Shown here piece after piece: positions 20,724 to 32,125 of a stretch of DNA of 64,000 nt. The DNA lies in contig JAUJPP010000003.1 in assembly GCA_030562195.1 (NCBI GenBank), forward strand, positions 29,518,602-29,582,601, given 5' to 3'. This stretch comes from Nipponacmea schrenckii (taxonomy: Eukaryota; Mollusca; Gastropoda; Lottiidae). The notes beneath the pieces are model-generated. The model was not told the origin of the DNA. It did no database searches and saw only the letters and a list, made by a program, of their open reading frames with translations. The first letter of the stretch is position 1. Each line of letters opens with the position of its first letter. The position numbers and the translations under genes were made by a program.

Positions 20724-22800
20724 TTGTGGGACTTTGCTACCGCAAAGTCCCCGTTTGTTATCGGTTTGTCAATTCTTTTTTTTTTTTTTTTTTTTTTTTC
20801 GAAATTTACACAGGGCACACAGCCTAGGCTGCAAGAGTTGCAGCAATTTCACAACTTCTCTACACCTTCTGTCGTGGCGACGTTTCTATTAAATATAAAT
20901 TGGAACATTTTTGCAAAACCGGAAGTGCTGCATTACAACATACCTAAAAAGTCGGTCAGTGGCTCTAGAAGTCGCAATTTTCAATCGATTTTCGTCGGGT
21001 TTGCATTTTTGGAAACTTGAAATAATTTCCAACAAGATAGCAATTTCAAAATTTCAAAATTCGAAAATTCGTAGCACACATTTTTTTGCCGTATTTTGCA
21101 CATTTTTGCAACTTTGTTATTTAAAGACCGATTTATCTTAAAAAAATTGAGTATATGTAGCCCATGGAATGATTTCCAAAAAGTAGGTCAAAATTTTTGC
21201 GTCACTTCCGGTTTTTGCGAAAAAAAGAGTTTTACGTCCGGTTGAATAACTTCCGGTTTTATTAATGTATGAGATTCAAACTTGTATCATCGGGTAGCCA
21301 TTAGCCATACAAAAAAGCGAAGAAAATAAAATCAAGGCCGCATGCGCAACTTTCGCCGCCATTTTGATTTTTCTGAAATTACGCGAATTTAATTCAGACA
21401 TTATGGCTTATCCGATTGAGATGATTTTGGTGTCAAATGAAAGAACATAAAAATTGCAAAAAAACATTGGAAGTCGATTTTTGAATTTCGCTTTTGCATT
21501 TTTGCAATATCCGGTTGAATTTTTTCAAAGTTTGGGGGCTTATTTCTCGTGACCTTGACCTTTGGTGACCATGACCTTTAGTAGGTCAAAGGTCATTGAC
21601 CTTGGCTATCAGTTGATACTTTGAACTTTGACCTCCGACGTCTACTTCCGGTTTTATAGCTGCCCGAAAACAGCAAAATTCGCAACTTTGGGCTGCTCTA
21701 GAGCGTGACCTAATTAATTTAGAGTGTTAATTTTTTCAGATTCTTTGATTGTTTTTTGTCCTCTTTCCAACGATATATAACAAAAGTTTGTAAAATGAAA
21801 ATTGAATTTTTTGATTTTTGCAAAGAAAAGTACATTTTGCCGTATTTTCGCTTGCTTGAAATGTATGTGTGTATATCTCGTGATCTATTAGCTGTACAAG
21901 CTTCAAATTTTTACTGTGAATATACATTTTGAATATGATTAGATTCCCCTCCAAAAAAACGAGATGGGCGTGGCACATCCGGGTGAACTTCAAATTTACC
22001 ATTTATATCGGTCAGCGAATTACGGCTGCAGTAAATAACGTTTTTCAAAAAAGTAACTTGCATACATATATCTCATTACTTTGGCCAGTTTATCCCAAAA
22101 AATCAAATGTTTCTGCCTGTTTGTTGCAATTTTGCGATATTTGCAAAAAATCAGTTTTTTTTTTAGTTTGGGGGCTTATTTCTAGTGACTTTGACCTTTG
22201 GTGACCTTGACCTTTACAAGGTCATTGGTCACTGACTTTAGCTATCAGTTGACAATTTGGCATTAGACTTCTGACGTCTATTTCCGGTTTTATAGCTGCT
22301 CGAAAGCAGCAAAATTTGCAACGTTGGACTGCTCTAGAGCGTGACCTAATTAATTTAGAGGGTTATTTTTTTCACATTCCCAAGGCGCCTTTTGTCCTCT
22401 TTCCAGCGATGCACAACAAAAGTTTTTAAAATGAAAATTTAATTTTTGGACTTTTAAAATTAAAGTACATTTTGCTTTTTTGAAACGTATTTGTGTATAT
22501 CTCGTGATCTATTAGATGTACAAGCTTCAAATTTGTACCATGAATATATATTTTATATGAGATTAGATTTACGCAAAAGTAAATTAGATGGGCGTGGCAC
22601 ATTCGGGTAAACTTCCAATTTACCAGTTATATCGGTCAGCGCTTTACATCTGTAGGAAATAACATTTTTCCAAAAAATTCTTTGCACACAGATACCTCGT
22701 TGCTTTGGCCAGTTTCTCCCAGAAAATCAGATGTTTCGGCCTGTTTGTTGCAATTTTGCAACGTTAGCAAAGTCCCACTCTGTGCCACGTGTGGCTCTAG
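20724..22800 (+). mobile_element. Family D element (copy 1, complete)
   Basis: The 5' hairpin is GGGACTTTGC (20728-20737), loop TACC, GCAAAGTCCC (20742-20751). Poly-T and body follow. The 3' end has GCAAAGTCCC at 22767-22776, the palindrome GCCACGTGTGGC at 22784-22795, and CTAG at 22797-22800. The body includes a perfect DR1 (AGGTCAAAGGTCA, 21583-21595), GCATGCGCA with TTTCGCCGCCATTTTG close by, and two internal rounds of an approximately 550-bp paragraph. Confidence 0.85.
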
Positions 22801-24400
22801 TTTTTTTTTTTTTTCGAATTTTACCCTCGATTATTTTCAAAGAAGGCAACTTGCTGCAAACTACCTGTTGCTGTCTGCCATTCAAACTGCGAGACTACTA
22901 TTTTTTAAATGTAAAATGACGTCATTCAGAGTGACCGGAAACGAGCTGTGGGCAATGGCTTCGTTTTGGTTTTTGCCATTTATTACCTCTATTTTTCAAC
23001 TGATTTTGACAGAACTACTTTTGATAGCTTCTTTTAATTGCTAGCTACATAACTGCATTTTTAAACTGCTGATTTCATTACTTTTGTAGCTGACTTTTTA
23101 AATTTTATTTTTTGCGTTTTTATCAACTTTTAGAATTTTATTCCCATCCACTTGAAAACTTATAGGTAGATAGACACTTTTAATGCGATCAAAAATCATT
23201 ATTCAAATTTTCTAAATGACTTCCGGTTTTGACGTTATTCGCTTTTGAGCTTTAACAATTCAACTTCCGGAATTTTCAAGATATTTCAAAAATTCTTTTT
23301 GCGATATGCTTGAAATAGTCATACATAAAAACGAAGATAAAAAAATCCAGACCGGAAGCAAACGATAAGCCGCCATATTGAAATGTCAAACTTTTGTAAA
23401 ATTTCAAATTCAAATTCAGGGGATAAAGCGATTTTCGTTGTTTTTTCATATCTTATGACTAGAGTCGACTGCGCAACTTTATTTGGGAGCCGATTTTTGA
23501 ATTTTGATTTTGATTTTCTTTTATTTCCATTTTAATTTTATTGGTAATGACAAAAACTTTAAAGGCCCATATTTTGTGACCTTGACCTTTGGTGACATTG
23601 TGACCTGAACACGATTTATTGCCCTTGATGATATCTATCCCCTGATATATTCATTTGTGTTGTCCGATGTCTACTTCCGGTTTTATAGCCGATCGAAATT
23701 TGTGATTTTTATTTTTTAACGAGCTCTGTCACGTGAATTAATTTATAAATAACAAATATTTATATTGAATCTTATTAGGATTCATCTGCTCTTTGTAATG
23801 ATATATTAAACCACATATTTCCACCAAAAATGCGCTTTTTAATATTTGGAAATTTTATATTTTCTTCTCTACTAACTGTGCGTAATTTTCTTTAAATCGA
23901 AATTGGGCCTCTGGAGAAGCTACGATTCGCGTAATTTTGATGTCTATAGAATGTTTTATCGATTCCTGAATTATATTTGGAAACCGATTTTTGAATTTTG
24001 ATTTTGATTTTGATATTTTGACCAAAAGTAATATATAAAAACTTCGAATGGTCGTATATTGTAACCTTGACCTTTGGTGACCTTGTGAGCTGCACAAATG
24101 TGATAGCTCTCGAAAAGATCTATCCATTGATATATTATATTTTGATGTACGATGCATACTTTCCGTTTTATCACCATTTGAAAATTGCGAGATTCATCGT
24201 TAAAGACTGGTTGTTGAATTATGCGTTTGGGCGATCTACATGACACTGGTTTCAGCGAACAAATTATGCTTTGAAATAAAACGACTTATTCTCTGTAAAA
24301 ATAACGTTACTGTTCTACGGATACTTTAAGGGGCATTTTTAAAGCGTATATCGAAACTGCTACGCACTGCGTCAGAACCTCGCGAAGCCTGGGGATCTAG
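22801..24400 (+). mobile_element. Family C element (copy 2, headless)
   Basis: It abuts the CTAG of the D copy with poly-T, is collinear with C copy 1, and ends CTAG at 24397-24400. It contains TGACGTCA at 22917-22924. Confidence 0.85.
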
Positions 24401-25992
24401 TTTTTTTTTTTTTCGAATTTCACATTCGATTATTCTCTAAGAAGGCAACATGCCACAAACTACCTGTTGCTGTCTGCTATTCAAACTGCGTGACTTGTAT
24501 TTGTTAAATGCAAAATGACGCCATTGAGGTCAACCGGAAACGAGCTGTGGGCAATAGCGCTATTTTGGGTTTTTGCTGTTTATTTCTTCTATTTTTCAAC
24601 TGATTTTGACAGAACTTCTTTTGTTAGCTACTTTTAACTGCTAGCTACTTAACCGCAGTTTTAAACTGCTAATTTCATTACTTTTGTAGCTGACTTTTTT
24701 ATTTTTAATTTTTGCTTTTTTTTCAACTTCTACAGTTTTATTCTCATCCACCTGAAAACTTACAGGTTAACATTGTTAATGCGATCTTAAATAATTTTTC
24801 AAATTTTCGACATCACTTCCGGTTTTGAAGTTATTCTCTTGTAAATTTTAAAAACCTAACTTCCGGAATTCTTAAGATATTTCAAAAATTCGTTTTGAAA
24901 CATGCTACAAATAGTCATACAAAAAAACGAAGATGAAAAAATCCAGACCGGAAGCAAACGATAAGCCGCCATATTGAAATGTTAAACTTTTGTAAAATTA
25001 AAAATGGGGCCTCAGGTGATAAAGCGATTTTCATTATTTTTTCATATCTTATGACTAGAGTCGATTGCGCAACTTTATTTGGGAGCCGATTTTTTAATTT
25101 TGATTTTGATGTTCTTTTATTTCCATTTTAATTTTTTTCGTAATGACCAAAATTTCAAAGGCCCGTATTTCGTGACCTTGACCTTTGGTGACCTTGTGAC
25201 CTGAACATGAGTTATTGCCCTTGATGATATCTATTCAATGATATATTCATATGTGTTGTCCGATGTCTACTTCCGGTTTTATAACCGATTGAAATTTGTG
25301 ATTTTTATTTTTAAAGAGCTCTGTCACGTGAACTAATTTATAAATAACAAAAATTCATATTGAATCTTATTACAGTTTATCTGCTCTTTGTAATGATATA
25401 TAAAACCACATATTTCCATCAAAAATGCGCTTTTTAGTATTTGAGAATTTTGTATTTCTTCTCTACTAACTGTGCGTAATTTTCTTTAAATCGAAATGGG
25501 GCCTCTGGAGATACTACGATTCGCGTAATTTTGATGTCTATAGAATGTAATATCGATTTCTGAATCATATTTGGAAACCGATTTTTGAATTTTGATTTTG
25601 ATTTTGATATTTACCTGATAGTAATATATAAAAACTTCGAATGGTCGTATATTGTTACCTTGAAATTTGGTGACCTTGTAAGCAGCACAAATGTGATAGC
25701 TCTCGAAAAGATCTATCCATTGATATATTATATTTTGATGTACGATGTATACTTTCCGTTTTATCACCATTTGAAAATTGCGAATTTCATTGTTAAAAAC
25801 TGTTTGTTGAATTATGCGTTTGGGCGATCTACATGACACAAGTTTCAGCGAACCAATTATGCTTTGAAAAAAAACGACTTATACTCTGTAAAATGATGTT
25901 AGTGTTCTATAGATACTTTGTGGGGTAGTTTTAAAGCGTATAACAAAACTGCTACGCACTGCGTCAGAACCTCGCGAAGCCTGGGGATCTAG
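24401..25992 (+). mobile_element. Family C element (copy 3, headless)
   Basis: Directly follows C copy 2 at its CTAG with only a short T-run between them. It ends CTAG at 25989-25992, followed by (TTA)n host-like sequence. It is the last member of the uninterrupted A-B-C-D-C-C series. Confidence 0.85.
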
Positions 25993-26168
25993 TTATTATT
26001 ATTATTATAATTATTGTTACTCATTATTTACTATATATATTGTTAGTCTTGTTATATTATTTATTTCTCTTGATAACACTGTCTGATGAGTATATGAAAA
26101 CGTTGTGTTAATAAATGTCAGAAATAGTATAATATCCTGTTTTCCTGTAGTATTCTTTTATTTTGTAG
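25993..26168. other. Spacer / intron sequence before collagen-like exon
   Basis: (TTA)n at 25993-26018, then apparently unique AT-rich DNA leading to the TTTTGTAG acceptor at 26161-26168. Confidence 0.5.
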
Positions 26169-26255
26169 ATTCGACTTCAACAGAATCTGGTAGTATATTT
26201 ATAAGATGGGGTCGAAGAGATTGCCCACGAAATGTGTCTCAGTTAGTTTATTCAG
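26169..26255 (+). pseudogene. Short-chain-collagen-C4-like gene, exon a
   Basis: An 87-bp exon between acceptor TTTTGTAG and donor CAG|GTACG. It encodes STESGSIFIRWGRRDCPRNV and then SQLVYSG, matching the start of the conserved globular domain (G-S-x-Y-x-R-W-G-R-x-x-C-P) of proteins annotated 'short-chain collagen C4-like', which are numerous in molluscs. Splicing to the exon at 26414 rebuilds a Gly codon and continues as GIAGGSHYTQTGGAA. Confidence 0.75.
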
Positions 26256-26413
26256 GTACGATTTTCATGTTGTTAAGGATGAATGAAGAATTTATATGAA
26301 ATATATGTTTGGTAATATGTTTCTGTTTAATAGTTAGCTTAGAAACATTTTCATTTTCACAGATTTCTATGAACTATTCTCTGTTTCTAATTTTGTTATC
26401 AACTTATATCCAG

Positions 26414-26652
26414 GTATAGCAGGTGGGTCACATTACACACAAACGGGAGGAGCAGCAGAATATGTTCGTCTACCCCTGATCCAATGTGGAACGTTAATAA
26501 ACATTATCGAGAAGGGTATTGGGGATATATGTATGGTGCAGAATATCAGAACAATCCGAGGCCAATTCAGAAATATAGCGCACCATGTGCTGTATGCCGA
26601 AGTAGCCGTTTTTCTACAATATTAATGATACCTGCTTGAACAGATTGTTATC
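26414..26652 (+). pseudogene. Short-chain-collagen-C4-like gene, exon b (left half), broken
   Basis: Acceptor TATATCCAG precedes 26414. The translation AGGSHYTQTGGAAEYVRLP is followed by a 1-2 bp frameshift at about 26477. The next frame gives DPMW, HYREGYWGYMYGAEYQ and APCAVCRSSRFSTILMIPA. It is then interrupted by TGA at 26637-26639, where the family has Arg, and continues TDCY. The coding sequence is split directly after this by a foldback element. Three independent lesions show a pseudogene. The ancestral product would be a secreted, disulfide-rich lectin-like or extracellular-matrix protein. Confidence 0.8.
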
Positions 26653-27687
26653 TATGGAAGACCATGACTATCTAAATTCATCATTATGTCCGCTGTTTTC
26701 AATTATGTTTGATTTTTCAACATTTGATATGAAATTTCGACATTTGTAGACTTCAATTAACATTTGTTTATCAATATCGACATTTGTACTGCCAAATGGA
26801 CATTTGTACCGCGAAATCAGTAACTTGTCGGGTTTAACAAATGTTGAAAAACAAATCTTGAAATACAAATCGGGAAAAACAAATCTCCAAAAACATTTAT
26901 TCAAATGCAAGTTCAGAAAATTAGTATACCATCATTATGACGTCAGGAGGCGCTGTGTGTCAATTAACCTTCAGCGTCCTGACTATAAATTTCAACTCCA
27001 ATGCTGCTTTTTTCTTTGGGGGATCCATTAGGACTAGGTCAAAGACCATATAAATAATTATATGGTCTTTGACTAGGTGTAGTACAGGAAAGTTGGCCTT
27101 ATACAAGAAAGTATTTGTTTATATATAACGTTCGCTGTGATTGGATAATATTGATCCCCGTTTCGTACCCTGTTGGCCACTTCGTACCCAAATCGCTCAA
27201 TTTTAATGACAAGAAAATAAACTGAATACCCAAGTATTTCTCAATATTCCCATTACTATTGATCCAGGAATTTGAATCGGATTAGGCTTATCATTATTAT
27301 AAGATTAGAAATAACTAGATGATTACCAAGACACAATTATCACTAAGAACTTAGGCGTTTTCTACTTTCGATTTTAAGAATTATATTCAGGAGGCTGGAA
27401 GTCAAACGACTTACAGCGCCTCCTGATGTCATAATGATGGTATACTAATTTTCTGAAGTTGCATTTGAAGAAATGTTTTTGAAGATTTGTTATTCTAGAT
27501 TTGTATTTCAAGATTTGTTTTTCAACATTTGTTAAATCCGACAAGTTACTGATTTCGCGGTACAAATGTCCATCAAATGTTCATTGAATTCTACAAATGT
27601 CGAAATTTCATATCAAATGTAGAAAAATCAAACATAATTGAAAACAGCGGACATAATGATGAATTTAGATAGTCATGGTCTTCCATA
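26653..27687. mobile_element. Foldback/MITE element inserted in the collagen-like exon
   Basis: Long inverted arms: 26653 onward (TATGGAAGACCATGACTATC...) is mirrored by sequence ending at 27687 (...GATAGTCATGGTCTTCCATA). Arms extend about 310-330 bp each, through GGAGGCGCTGT / ACAGCGCCTCC, around a centre of about 400 bp. The flanking gene reads across as TDCY-QGW when the insert is removed. The duplicated target appears to be ATC or a similarly short sequence. No transposase is encoded. The central segment has its own hairpin at 27032-27078. Confidence 0.8.
27032..27078. repeat. Central hairpin of the foldback element
   Basis: CTAGGTCAAAGACCATATA and its reverse complement flank a 6-nt loop (AATAAT). 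It lies within the non-arm centre of the 26653-27687 element. Confidence 0.75.
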
Positions 27688-27905
27688 GTAATCAAGGCTG
27701 GCTGAAAGCTTACAATGGAGAGTTAGTAAGTGGGTATTATAACCATGTTGCAGCATCTCAGTATATTTGTGTTGATGAAAACCCACAGATCAATGGCACC
27801 AATGTTAATTATTATGGTAAACTAATATACCCAGTGAGAGCAAAGTGTGGATCATTACCCTGTCCTCCCTATGAACATAACACGCTTCTCACTTGTGTTG
27901 TCTGA
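27688..27905 (+). pseudogene. Short-chain-collagen-C4-like gene, exon b (right half)
   Basis: Continues the domain with QGWLKAYNGELVSGYYNHVA, SQYICVDENPQ, GKLIYPVRAKCGSLPCPPYE and LLTCVV, then stops at 27903-27905. This is the characteristic C-terminus of the family (CGSLPCPPY and a terminal Cys-Val-Val). The half is intact and open; it is separated from 26414-26652 only by the foldback element. Confidence 0.85.
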
Positions 27906-27982
27906 GATAATCTGAAACTTGGTACAATATTGTATTGGTTGAAATATCTAAAAGATTCTAAAGACGTTTTTCTGATGTTGGA

Positions 27983-27988
27983 AATAAA
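27983..27988 (+). terminator. Polyadenylation signal of the collagen-like pseudogene
   Basis: AATAAA about 80 bp after the stop codon. The next element (family E) begins about 25 bp later. Confidence 0.55.
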
Positions 27989-28010
27989 CTTATAAGCGTC
28001 TTCTATATTA

Positions 28011-28054
28011 TTGCGTGGCAAATAAAATTTGTCACGCTTTGTTTTCGTTCGGAT

Positions 28055-28117
<63 letters not shown>

Positions 28118-29450
28118 GGAAGCTCGCTAGCCCAAACGGAAAAAGATAGACTATTTTTGTTTTCACCAATGGTTTTTATATGGGCTGGAATCAAAAATGA
28201 ATATCTAACATAATATTTTCGCTAACCCGAAAGTGGCTAATTGCATAATATGCAAATAAGATTTCAAGCTAGCTCGGGCCCTAATAGTCGGATCGGTCTG
28301 AAATTTACAGGATATAGATAGATAGGCAGCGCAATTAAAACTACATCATCAAAAGTTTTTGATCACTTCCGGTTTGGGCGTGGGGACTTCCGGTTTTTTC
28401 GTCTCATGTCGGGCGACCAAGCTTCCCATGTAATTCAAGAATCTAAACAAAAACAGTATATTTAAGCTATACTAAATGATTTTAATCCCCTGAGATGAAG
28501 AAAAATTAAATTGAATGTTGCGCATGCGCAGTTTTCAAAAATGGCAAATTTTCTTAAAAATTTAATAAGTCCGCCAATTATTGACCGATTTTTATGATTT
28601 TGGTGTCTATCAAAACCTTGATACTTTATCTAAAAAATGTTGGGAACAGAATTTTGATTTTCGAATTTGAATTTTTTTTATGCCCGTTCGAATTTTTCAA
28701 AAATTTAAAACTCTATATCTCGTGACCTTGACCTTCAATGACCTTGACATTTGAGATGTAGAATGTCCTTGACCTCAGCTGTCTATAGATGTGCTGATAT
28801 CGCATGAAAAATATTAACTTCCGGTTTTATAGCCCACCGAAATCTGACTATTTTGCAATTTTGGACGGTTATATTACACTTTCGGGCTCTAATGTTTGGA
28901 TCGCTCTGAAATTTACAGGATATAGATAAATACGCAACACAATTAAAAATATATCATCAAAATTTTTTGATCACTTCCGGTTTGGGCGTGGGGACTTCCG
29001 GTTTTTTTATCTCATTTCAGGCGACCCTACATCCCGTGTAATTCAAGAATGTAAGCAAAAACAGTATATATATTAGCTATACAAAATAATTTGTATCCCC
29101 CGAGAAGAAAAAAATTCCAATTGCTAGTTGCGCATGCGCCATTTTTCCGAGAATGGCAAATTTTCTTTAAAATTTAATTAGTCCGTCATTTATTATTTAT
29201 GCCCGTTTGAATTTTTTAAAAATTTGAAATTCTAAATCTTGTGACCTTCACCTTTAATGACCTTTAAATTTTCCATATAGAATGGCCTTGACATCAGCTG
29301 TCTATAGATCTAACAATATTGTTACGCTTGTTCCACAATTGGAGGCTGAAAAGTACCGGAATTGAAAGCTAGCAGGTTAGAAGTTTCAAAATGTTCGAAA
29401 TCCATGGGATAACGCATAGTTGCCACGCTCGGAGCTGTTCACAGTTCTAG
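28011..29450 (+). mobile_element. Family E element (copy 1, complete)
   Basis: The 5' hairpin (28013-28037) has arms GCGTGGCAAAT and ATTTGTCACGC. CTTTGTTTTCGTTCGG follows, then a T-run of about 60 nt. The body holds an internal duplication of about 600 bp (copies starting near 28286 and 28890). It contains TGCGCATGCGCA at 28519-28530, TGCGCATGCGCC at 29129-29140 and GGGCGTGGGGACTTCCGG twice. The 3' end has TTGCCACGC at 29420-29428, an imperfect AGCTGT/ACAGTT stem-loop and CTAG at 29447-29450, followed by T. Confidence 0.8.
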
Positions 29451-29909
29451 TATTCTGTTGTTGTCTTGTATAATCTCGTGTGTTTGCACAATAATCTTAC
29501 ATACAAATATACAAATACATGTATGAAAAAAAAACAACGTCATGAATCGTAAATTATTTGTAAAAAGATAATGATTTACTCTTTCCATCGGGCTTTTTGT
29601 CTATTTTTCATCTCCATGCAATCCTTTTAAAGACAGTGGTAGTGACTCACAGTTCACGCAAATAATCATTAATTGTTTAATATAACATAACATGATCTTT
29701 CATAATAAAATTCAGGCGAAGTTTTGAAGTTTTTGTGTAAATATCGTTAAATGATTTTTTATATTAAAAATTTTGCATACTGCTCTTTAATCTTTGTTCG
29801 CATACGGGTTAAAATCTAGATTTATTTTGTAAAATGATTATATTGAACAACAATATTATTCTTTGATCATTATATATAAGACAATAAAAAAAAATATTTT
29901 GATACTATC
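29451..29909. other. Spacer without recognised genes
   Basis: AT-rich apparently unique DNA. No ORF or repeat-family match was noticed. Confidence 0.4.
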
Positions 29910-30103
29910 CAAAGAGAAAGGGGCGAAATAAGAAGGCCGGAATGGGAAAGGGGCGATTTGGGAATGAGCGAAACGGGCAAGGGGCGTACTGAATAAGGGG
30001 TGAAATGGGAAAGGGGCAAAACGGAAAAGGGGCGAACTGGGAAGGGGCGAAATGGAGAAAGGGTCGAAATGGGAATAGTTTGGGGGCGAAGTGGGAAGGG
30101 GCG
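29910..30103 (+). repeat. G-rich minisatellite running into a gap
   Basis: Degenerate 14-18-bp units around GAAATGGGAAAGGGGC, with about 12 copies visible. G-runs of 3-5 are on one strand. The assembly breaks within it at 30104. Confidence 0.75.
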
Positions 30104-30603
30104 NNNNNNNNNNNNNNNNNNNNNNNNNNNNNNNNNNNNNNNNNNNNNNNNNNNNNNNNNNNNNNNNNNNNNNNNNNNNNNNNNNNNNNNNNNNNNNNNN
30201 NNNNNNNNNNNNNNNNNNNNNNNNNNNNNNNNNNNNNNNNNNNNNNNNNNNNNNNNNNNNNNNNNNNNNNNNNNNNNNNNNNNNNNNNNNNNNNNNNNNN
30301 NNNNNNNNNNNNNNNNNNNNNNNNNNNNNNNNNNNNNNNNNNNNNNNNNNNNNNNNNNNNNNNNNNNNNNNNNNNNNNNNNNNNNNNNNNNNNNNNNNNN
30401 NNNNNNNNNNNNNNNNNNNNNNNNNNNNNNNNNNNNNNNNNNNNNNNNNNNNNNNNNNNNNNNNNNNNNNNNNNNNNNNNNNNNNNNNNNNNNNNNNNNN
30501 NNNNNNNNNNNNNNNNNNNNNNNNNNNNNNNNNNNNNNNNNNNNNNNNNNNNNNNNNNNNNNNNNNNNNNNNNNNNNNNNNNNNNNNNNNNNNNNNNNNN
30601 NNN
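30104..30603. other. Assembly gap (500 N)
   Basis: Fixed-size placeholder between the G-rich minisatellite and a family B body. Confidence 0.99.
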
Positions 30604-32125
30604 GCGAAGGGATTTTTGAATTTCGACTTTGCTTTTCCTTTATTTCCGGTTGAAATTTTTCAGTAATAGTCAAAACTTTTAAAGGTCATATTTCGCCATA
30701 TTGACCTCTGGTGACCTTGTGACCTGAACAAAAGTTATTGCCCTTGATTAAATCTGCCCAATGGTATCTTCACTTTTGTTGTCCGATGTTCACTTCCGGT
30801 TTTGCAGCCAATTGAAAATCACAAATTTTAACTTTAAAGAGCTCTATCACGTGACCTAATTTACATAGGACAGAATTTCTTACATATTCCTTTTACGCTT
30901 AATGTCATCTTCCCATTAATATATCAAACTTGGTATTTTAGTCAAAATTGCGCGTTTAAAAATTTTGTAATTTCTTCTATACTAACTGTGCGTGTTTTTC
31001 TTTAAATCGAAATAGGGTCTCGGGGGATAATTCGATTTGTGTTATTTTGATGTATATAGAATCTATAACCGATTGCCGAAATATATATGGAAACCGATTT
31101 TTGAATTTTGATTTTGAATTTGTTTTTTTAACGATTAAAATTTTTAAAAACTTTGAAGGGTCGTATATTGTGACGTTGACCTTTGACGAATTTTTGACCT
31201 GTACAAATATGATAGCTCTCGAGAAGTTCTATCCAATGATATATAAAGCTTTATTGTAAGATGTATACTTCCGCTTTTATCGCCATTTGAAAATTGCGAA
31301 TTTTCCCTATAAAACAATCTGTTTAATGTGTTGCATTTGGGCGACCTACAAGATATAAGTTTCAGCGATCTGAAATTATTTTTTAGTTTAATCGTTCTAC
31401 ATCCAGTTAAAATGATTCAAAGTTGTTATATATGTTTTTCCTGTTGTGGGTGATGTAAATATTGAATATTTGGAACGAAATTACAACCTTTAAAATTTTT
31501 AAAATTTTTATCTCTTATAATTACGCAACAATAATATACAGGTGACTGGAATAATGGTCTAAGAGACGAAACTCTATTCAATAAAAATTTTAAAATGTTA
31601 GGCCGCGCTATTTATGTGGTGTCTCAATGTTATACCCTGGCGACTTAAGACAACTTGAACCATTAGTGACCTTTCGATTTGTATATAGCTTTGACATTGT
31701 CTATCCAATGCTGTATATATATTTTTTGTACGATATCTACTTTTGGTTTCATCGCCATCTGAAAATTGCGAATTTAATATATAAAAAAATCTACATTGTA
31801 TTGGGTATTATTCTCTACGTTTGTGCGATTTACAAATATGAGTTTCGGCGATCCGGATATCTTTTTTAGATTAAACGACCCTCTATCCATTTTTTTTTAT
31901 GATTTTAACTTATTATCTATCTTAATTGATGATGAGGGCTAAGGATGGGGAGGGGCAAAGAGGGGAAAGGGGGAAAAGGGGGGGTATGGGAGCGTTTGTT
32001 ATGAAATCAAAATCCATTTCTGATGCACATTTTTTTATTTTAATAAACCCTTTTTGTCTTTTGCTTAACGAACGAATCCCTGGATGGAACGCACTGCTTC
32101 AGTGCCGTTAGGCGTACGGCTGTAG
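30604..32125 (+). mobile_element. Family B element (copy 2, 5' part in gap)
   Basis: Collinear with 17590-19127. The 3' hairpin GCCGT/ACGGC is intact, but the terminus reads GTAG at 32122-32125 in place of CTAG, a single change. Confidence 0.85.
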
